Assembly: GCA_963784425.1 (NCBI GenBank)
Contig: CAWARM010000018.1
Coordinates: 1 to 64,000 of the forward strand
Source: SHZL01 sp963784425
GTDB taxonomy: Bacteria > Pseudomonadota > Gammaproteobacteria > Xanthomonadales > SZUA-36
DNA: 64,000 nucleotides
Direction of reading: 5' to 3'
Shown: piece by piece, positions 28,780 through 38,191 of the stretch
Numbering within the stretch: position 1 is the stretch's first letter
Layout: each line of letters starts with the position of its first letter
Notes under the pieces: model-generated
The model's database searches: none
Told to the model about the DNA's origin: nothing
The model's input: only the letters and a program-made list of their open reading frames with translations
Made by a program: the position numbers and the translations under genes

Positions 28780-30540
28780 ATGTACAGTTCTGGGAGGCGC
28801 ATCAAGGCGAGCCGCCGGGCTCCAGCACCGCAGAGTGTAGGCTTGCTCACCCGGCTTGCAGCCTGCTTGAGCCTGCTCGTTTTCGCGCTGCCGGGACTAC
28901 CGGCCCCGGAATTGGACGCCGGCTTGTCAGAAGTCCAGCTGCAGATTGAGCACCTGCTGGAAACTCCGCAACTTGGTATCTCGGGTGATGCCATTTACCT
29001 GCAGGACGGCTTGCGTGAAGCCTATGCTGCCAACGCGTTTGCACCGCTTTGGACCACTGACCGGAAAATAGCTGAGCTGGAAACCCTGCTGCTTGACTCG
29101 GCCAATCATGGGCTCAAGCCATCTGACTATCACCTCCAATTGATCCAAAGCCTGGACGCAACGGCAGCTGCCGCCCCAAGTCCGGCCATCATCGCCGCGC
29201 GGGATCTCCTGTTGAGCGATGGCCTGTTGCTGTATATCCAGCATCGCCGCTATGGCAAGGTCAGCCCCGGTACCCGAAATGCACATTTCAACTTCAGACG
29301 TGATGTCTTCGATGCAACCGCCCAGGCCGGCATCATCCAACGGGCGAAGACGGTTGCCAGTTTGTCTGCAATGGTCGAATCCGTCGTGCCGAATGCAGAT
29401 TATTACGAGTTGTTGCGCGTGCAACTTTTGCGCTACATGGATCTGGCTGCCCGGGGAGGCTGGCCGGAAGTACTGCCGGGCCCCACACTGAGAAAGGGCG
29501 ACCGCGACCCGCGCGTCATCCGCATGCGTGAGCGCTTGCTGGTAACGGGTGAACTGGCCGGTGGGCTAACCGGACTGGCCAATTCTGACGGGGATTTTTT
29601 TGATGATGAGCTGGAATCCGGCGTAAAGGCTTTCCAGGAGCTCAATGGCCTGGATGCCGATGGCCTGGTGGGCAAGCACACCACCGCTGCCATGAACGTG
29701 CCTGCCAGCACCCGTGTGAACCAGTTGCGCCTTTCACTGGAACGATTGCGCTGGGTGGCACAGGATGCCGGTGAGGAATTCATCGCGGTGAATATTGCCG
29801 GTTTCCGGCTGTCGTTTTTCCGTAACCGGCATAGTGTCTGGACCACCCGGGTCATGGTGGGCACCACCTACCGCCAGACTCCTTTGTTTCGCAGTGACAT
29901 CAAATATCTGGAGTTCAACCCGACCTGGACCATTCCCCCGACCATCCTGCGTGAAGATACGCTGCCGGCCCTCAAGAAAGATCCCGCTTACCTCGCTGCC
30001 AAGAACCTTTCCGTCACAGATGCCGCCGGCCGTAAGGTAGACCCCGCCGGTATCGACTGGACTGCCTATCGCAAGACGGTTCCATTTACTTTGCGCCAGG
30101 GGCCCGGTCCGAACAATGCTCTCGGCAAGGTCAAGTTCATTTTCCCCAACCCGTATTTCGTCTTCATGCACGACACGCCGCACAAGGACTTGTTCAACCG
30201 GCCGGAGCGTACCTTCAGTTCCGGTTGCATTCGCGTGGAAAATGCACTTGAGCTGGCAGAAATGGTGCTGCAGGATCAGCCGGGTTTCACTCCCGGCGAG
30301 ATGCAGGAACTGGTACAAAGCGGCCGGACCCGGCGCGTCGTATTGAAGAAGCCACTTCCCGTGCTGATCCTGTATCTCACCGCTGCATTGGACGATTCGG
30401 GCAAGGCCCGGTTTTACCGCGACATCTATCAACGTGATGCTGCGGTCCTGCAGGCCCTGGACGGGCCGGTCACTGACCTGAATCAGGGTGCAGCGCCGAA
30501 TGTCACGCCATCCATTGACACAGGTCAATTGCTGCACTGA
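28780..30540 (+). CDS. L,D-transpeptidase, YcbB/LdtD-like
   Basis: The 586-residue protein has an N-terminal membrane anchor or signal (about 25-45), a scaffold domain, a peptidoglycan-binding domain (about 235-310; GDRDPRVIRMRERL, FQELNGLDADGLVG) and a YkuD catalytic domain (about 330-510). The active-site motif is HDTPHKDLF followed by RTFSSGCIR, with catalytic Cys at about 483. LdtD-type enzymes make 3-3 cross-links between diaminopimelate residues of peptidoglycan in the periplasm and can bypass beta-lactam-blocked cross-linking. All catalytic residues appear present. It is likely transcribed alone; no terminator is obvious downstream. Confidence 0.93.
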   Translation: MYSSGRRIKASRRAPAPQSVGLLTRLAACLSLLVFALPGLPAPELDAGLSEVQLQIEHLLETPQLGISGDAIYLQDGLREAYAANAFAPLWTTDRKIAELETLLLDSANHGLKPSDYHLQLIQSLDATAAAAPSPAIIAARDLLLSDGLLLYIQHRRYGKVSPGTRNAHFNFRRDVFDATAQAGIIQRAKTVASLSAMVESVVPNADYYELLRVQLLRYMDLAARGGWPEVLPGPTLRKGDRDPRVIRMRERLLVTGELAGGLTGLANSDGDFFDDELESGVKAFQELNGLDADGLVGKHTTAAMNVPASTRVNQLRLSLERLRWVAQDAGEEFIAVNIAGFRLSFFRNRHSVWTTRVMVGTTYRQTPLFRSDIKYLEFNPTWTIPPTILREDTLPALKKDPAYLAAKNLSVTDAAGRKVDPAGIDWTAYRKTVPFTLRQGPGPNNALGKVKFIFPNPYFVFMHDTPHKDLFNRPERTFSSGCIRVENALELAEMVLQDQPGFTPGEMQELVQSGRTRRVVLKKPLPVLILYLTAALDDSGKARFYRDIYQRDAAVLQALDGPVTDLNQGAAPNVTPSIDTGQLLH

Positions 30541-30611
30541 GAGGAAGCCCAATATTAAATTCGGAAGGGCGTTCGCCAGTGGGCGTGCGTAAATATCTGG
30601 AGGAGGAAATC

Positions 30612-30884
30612 ATGGTGACTGCAAACACATCCAGTGAGCCGGGCAAGGGCCGCCGGGCGGCGCAACAACCGAAGGCCACGCGCAAGAAAACATCACGCAG
30701 TGCTGCGGCAAAGCCTGTCGTCCCCAAGGTAACAAAGCGCCATTTCAGCGATGACGAGTGGTATGACATGGTGGCCACTGCTGCCTACTATCGCGCCCAG
30801 TCGCGCGGTTTTGAAGGCGGTTCGCCGGATCTCGACTGGTATGAGGCGGAGGCCGAGCTTGAGGAGCAGTTGGCCTGCGATTAG
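30612..30884 (+). CDS. DUF2934 protein
   Basis: ATG 30612 was chosen for its excellent ribosome binding site (AGGAGG, 5 bp spacing); an upstream in-frame start at 30579 lacks one. Residues 1 to about 50 are Lys/Ala/Ser-rich and look disordered. Residues 52-90 match the small DUF2934 domain: DDEWYDMVATAAYYRAQSRG then DLDWYEAEAELEE. The function of the family is unknown; a helical interaction module is plausible. The stop overlaps the nrdJ stop on the other strand by 4 bp. Confidence 0.8.
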   Translation: MVTANTSSEPGKGRRAAQQPKATRKKTSRSAAAKPVVPKVTKRHFSDDEWYDMVATAAYYRAQSRGFEGGSPDLDWYEAEAELEEQLACD

Positions 30885-32650
30885 AGCTCGAGTTGGTCCG
30901 CGTTAGGGGTGGCTGCGGGGCAACATTGTGACTCGTTGCGAGCTTCCAGCACCTGGCCTCGAACCGAGCCCTCGCGAAACACCGTGCAGCCCTTGATGCC
31001 GCTAGTGTACGCCTGCAGGAAAATGTCCCGGACTTGCTGCACCGTGGCAGCCTCGGGCAGGTTAATGGTCTTGGATATTGCCCCATCCACGCAGGCTTGC
31101 AGGCAGGATTGCATGGCCAGGTGTGCCCGCGCAGGCAGTGCTTCGGCGGTCACGAAAACCGCGGGCGCTGGCTGAGCGCCAGTGCGCGTTGCAAGCCATC
31201 GCCCGTGAGCATAATCGCGCACCTTCACCCGCTGCAGTTGCAGGTCGGCGCCGCGTATGACACGGGTTGCCTCGAGCGCAAAAATGGGTTCAATGCCGCT
31301 GGACACGTTGTCCGCCAACAGGCTGATCGTGCCGGCGGGTGCGATGGCGAGCAAATGGCTGTTACGCACTCCGTGTGCAGCAATCCTTGCCCTGATTTCA
31401 TTACTCAGGCGCCGGATGAAAGGCGCGTCCAGGTACCGCTGCAAATCAAACCGGGGAAACGGGCCTTTTTCTTGCGCCAGTTGCGTGGACGTAATGTAAG
31501 CCTGGTCGCGTATCAAGCCCAGTATGTGCGCGGCAGTTTCACGTCCCATGTCGCTGTCGTAGTGCATGCCCAGCATCGCCAGCATGTCCGCCAGGCCGGT
31601 GATACCCAGGCCAATGCGGCGCGTGGCGCGGGCCTGCTCCGCCTGCTGCGGCAAAGGAAATCCTGAAACATCGATAACATCGTCAAGGAACCGCACCGCG
31701 GTGGCAACCACTTCCAGTAAATCATCTTCCCTGATCATCGCCCCGGGCGTGAACGGCTCGTTGACCAGCAGTGGCAGGTTGATCGAACCCAGGTCACAGG
31801 CGCCGAACGGCGGCAACGGCACCTCTCCGCAGGGATTGGTGGCGCTGATCGTCTCGCAGTAGTACAGGTTGTTCTCGCGATTGACGCGGTCGACAAACAG
31901 CACACCCGGCTCCCCGGACTCGTGCGCCGCCATGGCAATCTGGCGCCACAGATTCCGTGCGGGAAGGACCCGGTAAACAGCGCAGGCATCGCCAGGCTGT
32001 TCGCCCGGCGGGGGGGCCGGAAACACCAGTGGCCACTCGGCGTTATCAGCGACTGCCTGCATGAAGGCATCGGAGACCAGCACCGAGAGGTTGAAGTTGG
32101 TCAGCGCCCCGGGCTGGCGTTTGGCTGCAATGTACGCTTCGATATCGGGGTGGTCGCAGCGCAGGGTGGCCATCATTGCGCCGCGCCGCGGGCTGGTGGA
32201 CAGCAGCGTGGCGCACAAGCTGTCCCATACCTGCAGGAACGGGACAGGGCCGGAAGCCGTGGTGCCGCCGCTTTGCGCCGTGCTCCCGGCCGGGCGCAGT
32301 GGTGAAAAATCGAGGCCGATACCACCGCCATGTTGCATCGTGACAGCGCTCTGTTTCAAGGCATCAAGAATGCTGTCCATTGAGTCCTGCATCCCACCTG
32401 CCACGAAACAGTTGAACAGCGTGACTTTTTTGCCGGTGCCGGCCCCGGCCAGGATCCGTCCGCCCGGCAGGAACTGCAGGCTGGCCAGCAGGCTATGGAA
32501 GGTTTCTTGCCAGCGTTGGCGGTCGGATTCGGCCGCAGCTACCGCAGCTGCAACCCGCTGCCAGCTTGCATCAAGACTGACATCACCTTCTCCGGGCGCC
32601 GGAGTAAAGCGGTACTTGGAGTTCCAGATGAGTTCCGCGATCGGGGTCAT
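30881..32650 (-). CDS. nrdJ: Class II (adenosylcobalamin-dependent) ribonucleotide reductase
   Basis: The 589-residue protein reduces ribonucleotides to deoxyribonucleotides with a B12-derived thiyl radical, without oxygen or a second subunit. Seen motifs are FLPGGRILAGAGTG, LFNCF (first redox Cys), MQHGGGIGLDFSPLRP, NPCGEVPLPPFGACDLGSINL (radical Cys with Asn and Glu) and the C-terminal ISKTINLPE region. The C-terminus carries a Cys pair (QCCPA) that may be the reducing tail, but it ends soon after. At 589 residues it is shorter than many NrdJ proteins and has no ATP cone at the N-terminus. It is 15 bp downstream of uspA, opening a stress-related gene set. Oxygen-independent synthesis would suit microaerobic growth; this is inference. 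Confidence 0.95.
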   Translation of the reverse strand: MTPIAELIWNSKYRFTPAPGEGDVSLDASWQRVAAAVAAAESDRQRWQETFHSLLASLQFLPGGRILAGAGTGKKVTLFNCFVAGGMQDSMDSILDALKQSAVTMQHGGGIGLDFSPLRPAGSTAQSGGTTASGPVPFLQVWDSLCATLLSTSPRRGAMMATLRCDHPDIEAYIAAKRQPGALTNFNLSVLVSDAFMQAVADNAEWPLVFPAPPPGEQPGDACAVYRVLPARNLWRQIAMAAHESGEPGVLFVDRVNRENNLYYCETISATNPCGEVPLPPFGACDLGSINLPLLVNEPFTPGAMIREDDLLEVVATAVRFLDDVIDVSGFPLPQQAEQARATRRIGLGITGLADMLAMLGMHYDSDMGRETAAHILGLIRDQAYITSTQLAQEKGPFPRFDLQRYLDAPFIRRLSNEIRARIAAHGVRNSHLLAIAPAGTISLLADNVSSGIEPIFALEATRVIRGADLQLQRVKVRDYAHGRWLATRTGAQPAPAVFVTAEALPARAHLAMQSCLQACVDGAISKTINLPEAATVQQVRDIFLQAYTSGIKGCTVFREGSVRGQVLEARNESQCCPAATPNADQLEL

Positions 32651-32665
32651 TACCTTCGCGATGTG

Positions 32666-33103
32666 CTAACTATCCCGCGTCGGAACAACCAGCACGGGAA
32701 TTGGAGATTTTCGCAGGATACCCGCGCTGACGCTGCCCAGCAGCGCGTCATACAACAGGCCATGGCCGTGACTGCCAACCACGATCAGTTCCGCCTGCAG
32801 CCGTTTCGCCTCCTTGAGCACCGCAGCGGCTGGACTTCCGGTTGCTATCAGTGCGCTGGCTTTAACGCCAACGTCGGTCAACTGGTTCACCAATTCATTC
32901 AACTGGTCTCGTTCATCCAGGTAATCTGCGGTCAGAGCCATGGGCTCCATCACCGGTTGAAATTCCGGTCCGGCAATGCTCGGTAGGGGAGTGACAACAT
33001 GCAGGAGGTTGACTTCAGCATCGGTGGCCGTGGCGACACGGTGAACCGCTTCGATGATAAAACTTGAAGCCCGGGACAGGTCTATCGCAGCAAGCACTTT
33101 CAT
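32666..33103 (-). CDS. Universal stress protein, UspA family
   Basis: The 145-residue protein has the alpha/beta Usp fold: MKVLAAIDLS at the start and the ATP-binding signature GSHGHG followed by GSVSAGILRKSPIPVLVVP near the end, matching G-x2-G-x9-G(S/T). Usp proteins bind ATP and help cells survive starvation or oxidative stress. The start overlaps the stop of the upstream helical protein gene by 4 bp, and nrdJ follows 15 bp later, so these genes form one operon. Confidence 0.93.
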   Translation of the reverse strand: MKVLAAIDLSRASSFIIEAVHRVATATDAEVNLLHVVTPLPSIAGPEFQPVMEPMALTADYLDERDQLNELVNQLTDVGVKASALIATGSPAAAVLKEAKRLQAELIVVGSHGHGLLYDALLGSVSAGILRKSPIPVLVVPTRDS

Positions 33104-34035
33104 ACCCTACCTCCCAAATGTGAAACCGGTTGTACAAAGCCGGATTGTAAAAAAAGCCCGGGGAAATGCGAGGTACACGCCATGACGTGGGTGATCGCAT
33201 TGCGGTCGTACTCATCACCGGACTCGTAGTGGTCAAAAAAATTGTTCAGGGCATGCACTCTTTGCGGCCACTGACCGACGGCCTGCAAACCCAGGGAAAT
33301 GCCGTAATTGGTGAAGGCAAATTTCATGTTCCGCCAGCCTGTTTGCCGGCAGAAATATCCCGGTGGGTCGATCCACAAGCCATTGAGCTGTGCCAGGCTC
33401 CTCGCCCGGTGCTGTACGGCCCAGGGTTCCGCGGGGTAAAAATGACACAGCCACAACATCATTCCCAGCCCCAGGTCCTGGTCGATGGACAGGGACGGGT
33501 AGCTGGCCTTCATCAACGCCGACATTTGCGCAATTTCGCCGGCCAGGAGTTCAGGGTCCAGCAGTTTGTAAACTACGTAACCGTCATAGGCATCCATGGC
33601 GCCAAGGCCATAACCCGGGTAAGGCCCGGACAGGTCCTCCTGCATTTTCCAGATCACGCCGCGGCCGGGAAGGACAAATGCCGGGTGAATATCCTTGACC
33701 AGCCTGACTGCCTTTGTCCGGTAGGACGCATCAATGCGGCCGAAACAGGTCAGGGCATAAATCCACATGGCCAGGTAATGAAAATACTGCCCATCGCGAT
33801 CAGCTTCCTCGCCTATGCGCAATCCCTTGCTGCGCCCCAACACCCCGTACACGTCCTTTACAAGCTGCCCGGCCCGGACGCGGTAGGCCTTATCGCCGGT
33901 GCGATCGTAGAGGGAGAGGTACAGAACCAGGCCAAAGGCATCGGTCCACAGGTAGCGCAATCCATTGGGCCAGATGTTCTGCGCCTCCATCCACTGCATC
34001 CTGGCGATGACGTAATCAATGTCCCGCACGGCCAT
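33100..34035 (-). CDS. Uncharacterised protein, probable alpha/alpha-toroid fold
   Basis: The 311-residue protein is rich in Tyr, Trp and Leu and has helical segments spaced as in alpha/alpha toroids (RYLWTDAFGLVLYLSLYDRTGD, YFHYLAMWIYALTCFGRID, DQDLGLGMMLWLCHFYPAEPW, FTNYGISLGLQAVGQWPQRV). I see no signal peptide and no recognised catalytic motif. The fold guess suggests a glycan- or substrate-processing enzyme, but I cannot name a family. It overlaps uspA by 4 bp and lies 14 bp from the PCMT-esterase gene, so it is part of the same stress-type operon. Confidence 0.7.
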   Translation of the reverse strand: MAVRDIDYVIARMQWMEAQNIWPNGLRYLWTDAFGLVLYLSLYDRTGDKAYRVRAGQLVKDVYGVLGRSKGLRIGEEADRDGQYFHYLAMWIYALTCFGRIDASYRTKAVRLVKDIHPAFVLPGRGVIWKMQEDLSGPYPGYGLGAMDAYDGYVVYKLLDPELLAGEIAQMSALMKASYPSLSIDQDLGLGMMLWLCHFYPAEPWAVQHRARSLAQLNGLWIDPPGYFCRQTGWRNMKFAFTNYGISLGLQAVGQWPQRVHALNNFFDHYESGDEYDRNAITHVMACTSHFPGLFLQSGFVQPVSHLGGRV

Positions 34036-34049
34036 GGCAGCACTATCAC

Positions 34050-36056
34050 TTACAGGCCGAAGGGGAAGGTCTCGGGCACGCCTGCGCCCGATTCCGGTCC
34101 CAATGCGTCCACTGCGCGGCTCTGGTCAAACCAGATGTATTCATCGAACTGGTAGGGCAGGGATGCAGTGAAATAGTGGCTCGCCATTTCCGTCTCGGGC
34201 CGGTAGATCACGCCGATGGCCCGCTCCAGCCTGGGCTGGTCCAATGGCCGGACATGGGCCTGTTCCCGGTCCCGCAGTGGCAACAGGAAAGCGTTCAGGC
34301 CGGCGTCATGGCACAAGCGTTCATAGCTGTCGGGATGCGAAGGACGCACGATCTTGATTTCCATGGGAGCGCCCCAGTCCGAAGCGGCAGCAACGGTTCC
34401 GGCATGCGTGCCGAATCCGACCAGGTAGGCCTGGTCCTTGAACTGCTGGCGGCACAGGTAACCCACGTTGATTTCGCCCCGCGCCCCCATGTCGGTTGCG
34501 GCTGCATTGCCGAGATGGGAATTGTGCGCCCAGATGATGGCCTTGCTGTTTTTGCCGTGGAAGTCGAGCAGGTGTTTGAGACTGTCGAACATGTGCGTGT
34601 CGCGCAGGTTCCACGATTGCACCGAACCCTGGTACATGACCCGGTAGTATTGTTCGGCATTCTTGACCAGGCGGGCATTGGACACCGCATCCAGGAAACG
34701 GCGGCCATCCTGGGCGGCATATTGCAGGCGCTTGTCCATCATCGCGTTCAGCATGGCGACGACTTCCTGCTCACAACTGCTGTGCTTGCTGCTCAGCGCC
34801 ATGGCGCCGTAAGTGGCGGGATCCTTTTGCCAGGGCGTGAGGCAACCATAACGGCGCCGGGCAACGGCCGCGGCTTCTGCATCGACCCCGTCCAGGTAGT
34901 TAATTACCGAGTCGATGGAGGAATACAGGCTGTAGAGATCCAGTCCATAGAACCCCACGGCTTCGTCCGGTGTGGAAAATCGCCGGTTATAGTCGCGCAG
35001 CCACTTGGCCAATTCCAGCACCTGGGTATTGGCCCACATCCAGGTCGGAAAGCGGCTGAACGTGGTTTCTTCGGTGGGCTCCAGCCGGGTTCCGCGGACA
35101 AAGTGATCAATCTGCGCGGCGTCGGGCCAGTCTGCCTCGACCGCGATGAAGTTGAATCCTTTCTGTTGAATCAGCTCTTTGGAAATGCGCGCCCGCATGT
35201 CGTAAAACTCGGCAGTTCCATGCGTGGCTTCTCCGAGCAGAACCACCCGCGCATCACCCACGCGTTCCATCAGGCCTGCCAGATTCACCGTCGCGATCGA
35301 AGGAATGTGCGTCGCGGCGCGTTCAATCAGGTCAGCGAGCGGTTCCGGGCGGCGCAGCCGGTCGATTTTCGGCCGTGGGGAGATTTCTTCTTCGGTCTCG
35401 CGCCAGCCTTCTTCACCGATCAAAGGGACAAAACGCACCGCCCCGAGTTCTTCTATCTTCACCTCTTCTGCGCTGGTGCGGGTGATGCGCAACAATTTCT
35501 GTTCTGTCAGTGAAGGACCGGCGGGAATCACCATGCGGCCGCCAATCTTCAATTGCTCGACCAGGGACCGTGGGGTATCAGGTCCTCCAGCTGTCACCAC
35601 GATCGCGTCATAGGGAGCATGCTCGGGCCAACCCATAGTGCCGTCACCGCACAGCACCTTGACGTTGTCGTAACCGAGCTTGTGCAATCGGCTTTCGGCC
35701 TGGTGGGCCAGGCTGCGGTGGCGTTCGATGGTATAGACCTGTTGCGCTACCCGCGACAGCACCGCTGCGGCATAGCCTGAACCTGTGCCAACCTCCAGTA
35801 CGGAATCGTTGGGCCCAAGATGCAGCGCTTCGGTCATCAGGGCAACGATGTAGGGCTGGGAAATGGTCTGGCCTTCCTCGATCGGTAGCGGAGTGTCGTC
35901 GTAGGCAAATTCAGCCAGGTCCAGGCCGACAAAATGTTCGCGCGGAACCGTGCCCATCGCGTTCAGCACGGTCTGGTCAGATATGCCACGGTTTTTCAAC
36001 AAGCGCAGAAATGCGCCCTGGTCATAAGAATATGTTTTCTGTGCCCGCAATCCCAT
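34050..36056 (-). CDS. Fusion of protein-L-isoaspartate methyltransferase and erythromycin-esterase-family protein
   Basis: Residues 1 to about 215 are a PCMT domain: PREHFVGLDLAEFAYDDTPLP, the SAM-binding motif VLEVGTGSGYAAAVL and VTAGGPDTPRSLVEQL. This activity repairs isoaspartyl damage in proteins. Residues 240-640 form an erythromycin-esterase-like domain (VVLLGEATHGTAEFYDMRA, WAHNSHLGNAAATDM), with the conserved Glu and His expected of that fold. This hydrolase fold is seen in macrolide esterases and in many uncharacterised stress proteins; antibiotic hydrolysis is not implied. The total of 668 residues and the single reading frame show a true fusion. It lies in the minus-strand group with nrdJ and uspA. 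Confidence 0.92.
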   Translation of the reverse strand: MGLRAQKTYSYDQGAFLRLLKNRGISDQTVLNAMGTVPREHFVGLDLAEFAYDDTPLPIEEGQTISQPYIVALMTEALHLGPNDSVLEVGTGSGYAAAVLSRVAQQVYTIERHRSLAHQAESRLHKLGYDNVKVLCGDGTMGWPEHAPYDAIVVTAGGPDTPRSLVEQLKIGGRMVIPAGPSLTEQKLLRITRTSAEEVKIEELGAVRFVPLIGEEGWRETEEEISPRPKIDRLRRPEPLADLIERAATHIPSIATVNLAGLMERVGDARVVLLGEATHGTAEFYDMRARISKELIQQKGFNFIAVEADWPDAAQIDHFVRGTRLEPTEETTFSRFPTWMWANTQVLELAKWLRDYNRRFSTPDEAVGFYGLDLYSLYSSIDSVINYLDGVDAEAAAVARRRYGCLTPWQKDPATYGAMALSSKHSSCEQEVVAMLNAMMDKRLQYAAQDGRRFLDAVSNARLVKNAEQYYRVMYQGSVQSWNLRDTHMFDSLKHLLDFHGKNSKAIIWAHNSHLGNAAATDMGARGEINVGYLCRQQFKDQAYLVGFGTHAGTVAAASDWGAPMEIKIVRPSHPDSYERLCHDAGLNAFLLPLRDREQAHVRPLDQPRLERAIGVIYRPETEMASHYFTASLPYQFDEYIWFDQSRAVDALGPESGAGVPETFPFGL

Positions 36057-36079
36057 GTCAGCTTCCCGGACGCAAGTGA

Positions 36080-36541
36080 TCAGTCCTGCCAGCCCAATTC
36101 AGAGCGGATTCTTTCTTCCAGTGACTTCAGGGGCAGTTGCACCAGGTCACGGGTCAGTTCCAGCTTGACCCGGTCAGCCAGGTGTTTGCTCATCAGTTTG
36201 CGCAAACGCCCCAGGGTTCGCGGGTCCGCGATGATGGCCAGGCGCTCAAACTTCTCCTGGTTCGCCGCATGCTCGAGCGTGTCGACCATGGATGCGCAAA
36301 AGGCCTGCTCGCCCAGATCGTGCGCATCACCGCGAGGCTGCATGGTATTGCCCACGCCACCTTTATGGTGAAAATCGCGGCCCTTGGCATCAGATACCAT
36401 TTCCGAGGTGGTTTGATGCTGGCTGGGTGAAGTCAGCATTTCAACCTGATGGCATTCGGCCGGTTCCCGGCGTAGCTGCAGGATACGGGCATTGCCGCTA
36501 TCGGCTACCAGCACCCAATACAAAGGAGAGATTCTGCTCAT
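36080..36541 (-). CDS. Host-attachment-protein family (PF10116-like)
   Basis: The 153-residue protein opens with YWVLVADSGNARILQL and contains DLGEQAFCASMVDTLEHAANQEKFERLAIIADPRTLGRLRK and a C-terminal LTRDLVQLPLKSLEERI, which fit the family named after plant-surface attachment proteins of Agrobacterium. The fold is related to eRF1/Pelota-type domains. In free-living bacteria such genes often sit among stress-response genes, as here, 24 bp upstream of the PCMT-esterase gene. The true function is unknown. Confidence 0.88.
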   Translation of the reverse strand: MSRISPLYWVLVADSGNARILQLRREPAECHQVEMLTSPSQHQTTSEMVSDAKGRDFHHKGGVGNTMQPRGDAHDLGEQAFCASMVDTLEHAANQEKFERLAIIADPRTLGRLRKLMSKHLADRVKLELTRDLVQLPLKSLEERIRSELGWQD

Positions 36542-36672
36542 GGTTGCACCCGTTCAAGGACACTGTAATGTGACGAGTCAAGCCTACAACCAGTTTGGGC
36601 TAAGTAACAGTGCGGGGGCGGGCGTACATGACATGCATCAGCATGTGCTCAATGTGCTGGCGCACAAGGTAT

Positions 36673-38043
36673 TTAGCCGTTTTTGCGGCGGAAAATCCAG
36701 AAGCCAAGCAGCAGCACCCCGACTACGGCCAGGCTGAGCCACAACTGCTCCGCCAACTCCTTTGACAGGCCCATGAATACCAGCACGGCCAGCATGGAGG
36801 CGATGGCGAAGTAGCTGCCGTAGGGGTGGAACCACATCTTGATGTGCAGCCGTTCCGGCGCCTCGGCTGCGGTCTTGGCGCGCAATTTCAACTGTGCGCA
36901 AGACAGCAGCAGATAAATGAACAGCATGGTGGCGCCGCAGGCGTTGATCAGGAAGCTGAACAGGTCGGTGGAAAAATGATTGATGGCAAAGGCTACGTAG
37001 CTGAACAGGCTGGCCACCAGGATGGCGCGGGCCGGCACTTTACGGTCGTTGATTTTTACCAGCCACTGTGGTGCATCGCCATGCTTGGCCAAGCCAAACA
37101 GGGCTCGCGAGGTCACATACAGGCCGGAGTTCAGGCAGCTCAGCACGGCCACCAACACCAGTGCATTCATCGCCACGTGGGCGCCTGGCAAGCCCATGGC
37201 TTGCAGGGTAGTGGCAAACGGCGAAATGCCCGGCACGATGGTGTTCCAGGGCACGATGGCGACGATCATCAGTACCGACAGGATGTAGAACACCAGGATG
37301 CGAAACGTGACCGTTACAGTCATGCGCGAAATGACCCGGGCCGGCTCTTCCGATTCAGCCGCAGCGATGGTGGCAATCTCCGCGCCACACAGAGCGAAAA
37401 TGGTGGAGGTCGCACCGGCCAGCACGGCAGCCCAGCCCATCGGGGCAAAGCCGCCGTGTGCCGTCAGGTTGACGAACCCCGGGTTGTGTGGCGTGCTGAT
37501 GCCAAATACAAAGGCGGCTGTAACCAGGATAAATACGATGATGGCGGCCACCTTGATCGAGGCGAACCAGAATTCAAATTCTCCGTAGGATCGGGTTGAC
37601 ATCAAATTGACGGCGGTCAGAATGGCCATCAAACCTACGCCTATGGACCACAGCGGCAACTGCGGTAACCACTCGTGCATGATTTTGGCGCCGGCGATGG
37701 CTTCGATGGCCACCACCACAACCCAGAAGTACCAATACAGCCAGCCGGACATGAAACCACCGAGGTGGCCGAGGCCAAGGCGCACGAACTCCGGAAAGCT
37801 CTGCACGCCGGGCGTGGCGACGGCCATTTCCGAGAGCATGCGCATCACCAGCAGGATGATGAAGCCGGAAATCGCGTAGCTGAGCACCACCGCGGGACCG
37901 ATTTGCGCGATGGCGGTGGAGGAACCGACGAACAGTCCCGCGCCAATGATGCCGCCAATGGCTATCATGGATACGTGACGTGATTTGAGCGTGCGACTGA
38001 GCACGACATCGGAGTCTGGCATAACGCTGTTGGATTCCGTCAT
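36673..38043 (-). CDS. Amino acid permease, APC superfamily (GabP/AAT-like)
   Basis: The 456-residue protein has about twelve membrane helices. Helix I contains the substrate-binding motif IAIGGIIGAGLFVGS; further family elements are the FPEFVRLGLGHLGGFMSGWLYW stretch and GAEIATIAAAESEEPARVI. These place it in the amino acid transporter group that includes GABA and aromatic amino acid permeases. It should import an amino acid with protons at the inner membrane; specificity cannot be deduced. It stands alone, divergent from crcB. Confidence 0.92.
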   Translation of the reverse strand: MTESNSVMPDSDVVLSRTLKSRHVSMIAIGGIIGAGLFVGSSTAIAQIGPAVVLSYAISGFIILLVMRMLSEMAVATPGVQSFPEFVRLGLGHLGGFMSGWLYWYFWVVVVAIEAIAGAKIMHEWLPQLPLWSIGVGLMAILTAVNLMSTRSYGEFEFWFASIKVAAIIVFILVTAAFVFGISTPHNPGFVNLTAHGGFAPMGWAAVLAGATSTIFALCGAEIATIAAAESEEPARVISRMTVTVTFRILVFYILSVLMIVAIVPWNTIVPGISPFATTLQAMGLPGAHVAMNALVLVAVLSCLNSGLYVTSRALFGLAKHGDAPQWLVKINDRKVPARAILVASLFSYVAFAINHFSTDLFSFLINACGATMLFIYLLLSCAQLKLRAKTAAEAPERLHIKMWFHPYGSYFAIASMLAVLVFMGLSKELAEQLWLSLAVVGVLLLGFWIFRRKNG

Positions 38044-38191
38044 GAAGTGATCTCTGGACTGGGGGAAAGGCGCAAGTCGCGTTGTTTGCTAGCATAACGC
38101 GTGGCGCGTTTTGATGCACCGGGGGAAGCCCGGCGCAAGAAATTGGGGTATTGTTGCGGGGTCGATATCCAAACAGGTGAAGGGCTGGTTG

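Noticed and set aside
34176..35513. 445-codon plus-strand frame
   Set aside because: Antisense to the PCMT-esterase fusion; no family features.
34050..36056. Macrolide resistance gene
   Set aside because: The esterase domain is only distantly family-like and fused to a repair enzyme; resistance is not supported.
38098..38191. Possible fluoride riboswitch before crcB
   Set aside because: I could not find the conserved core or pseudoknot strands.
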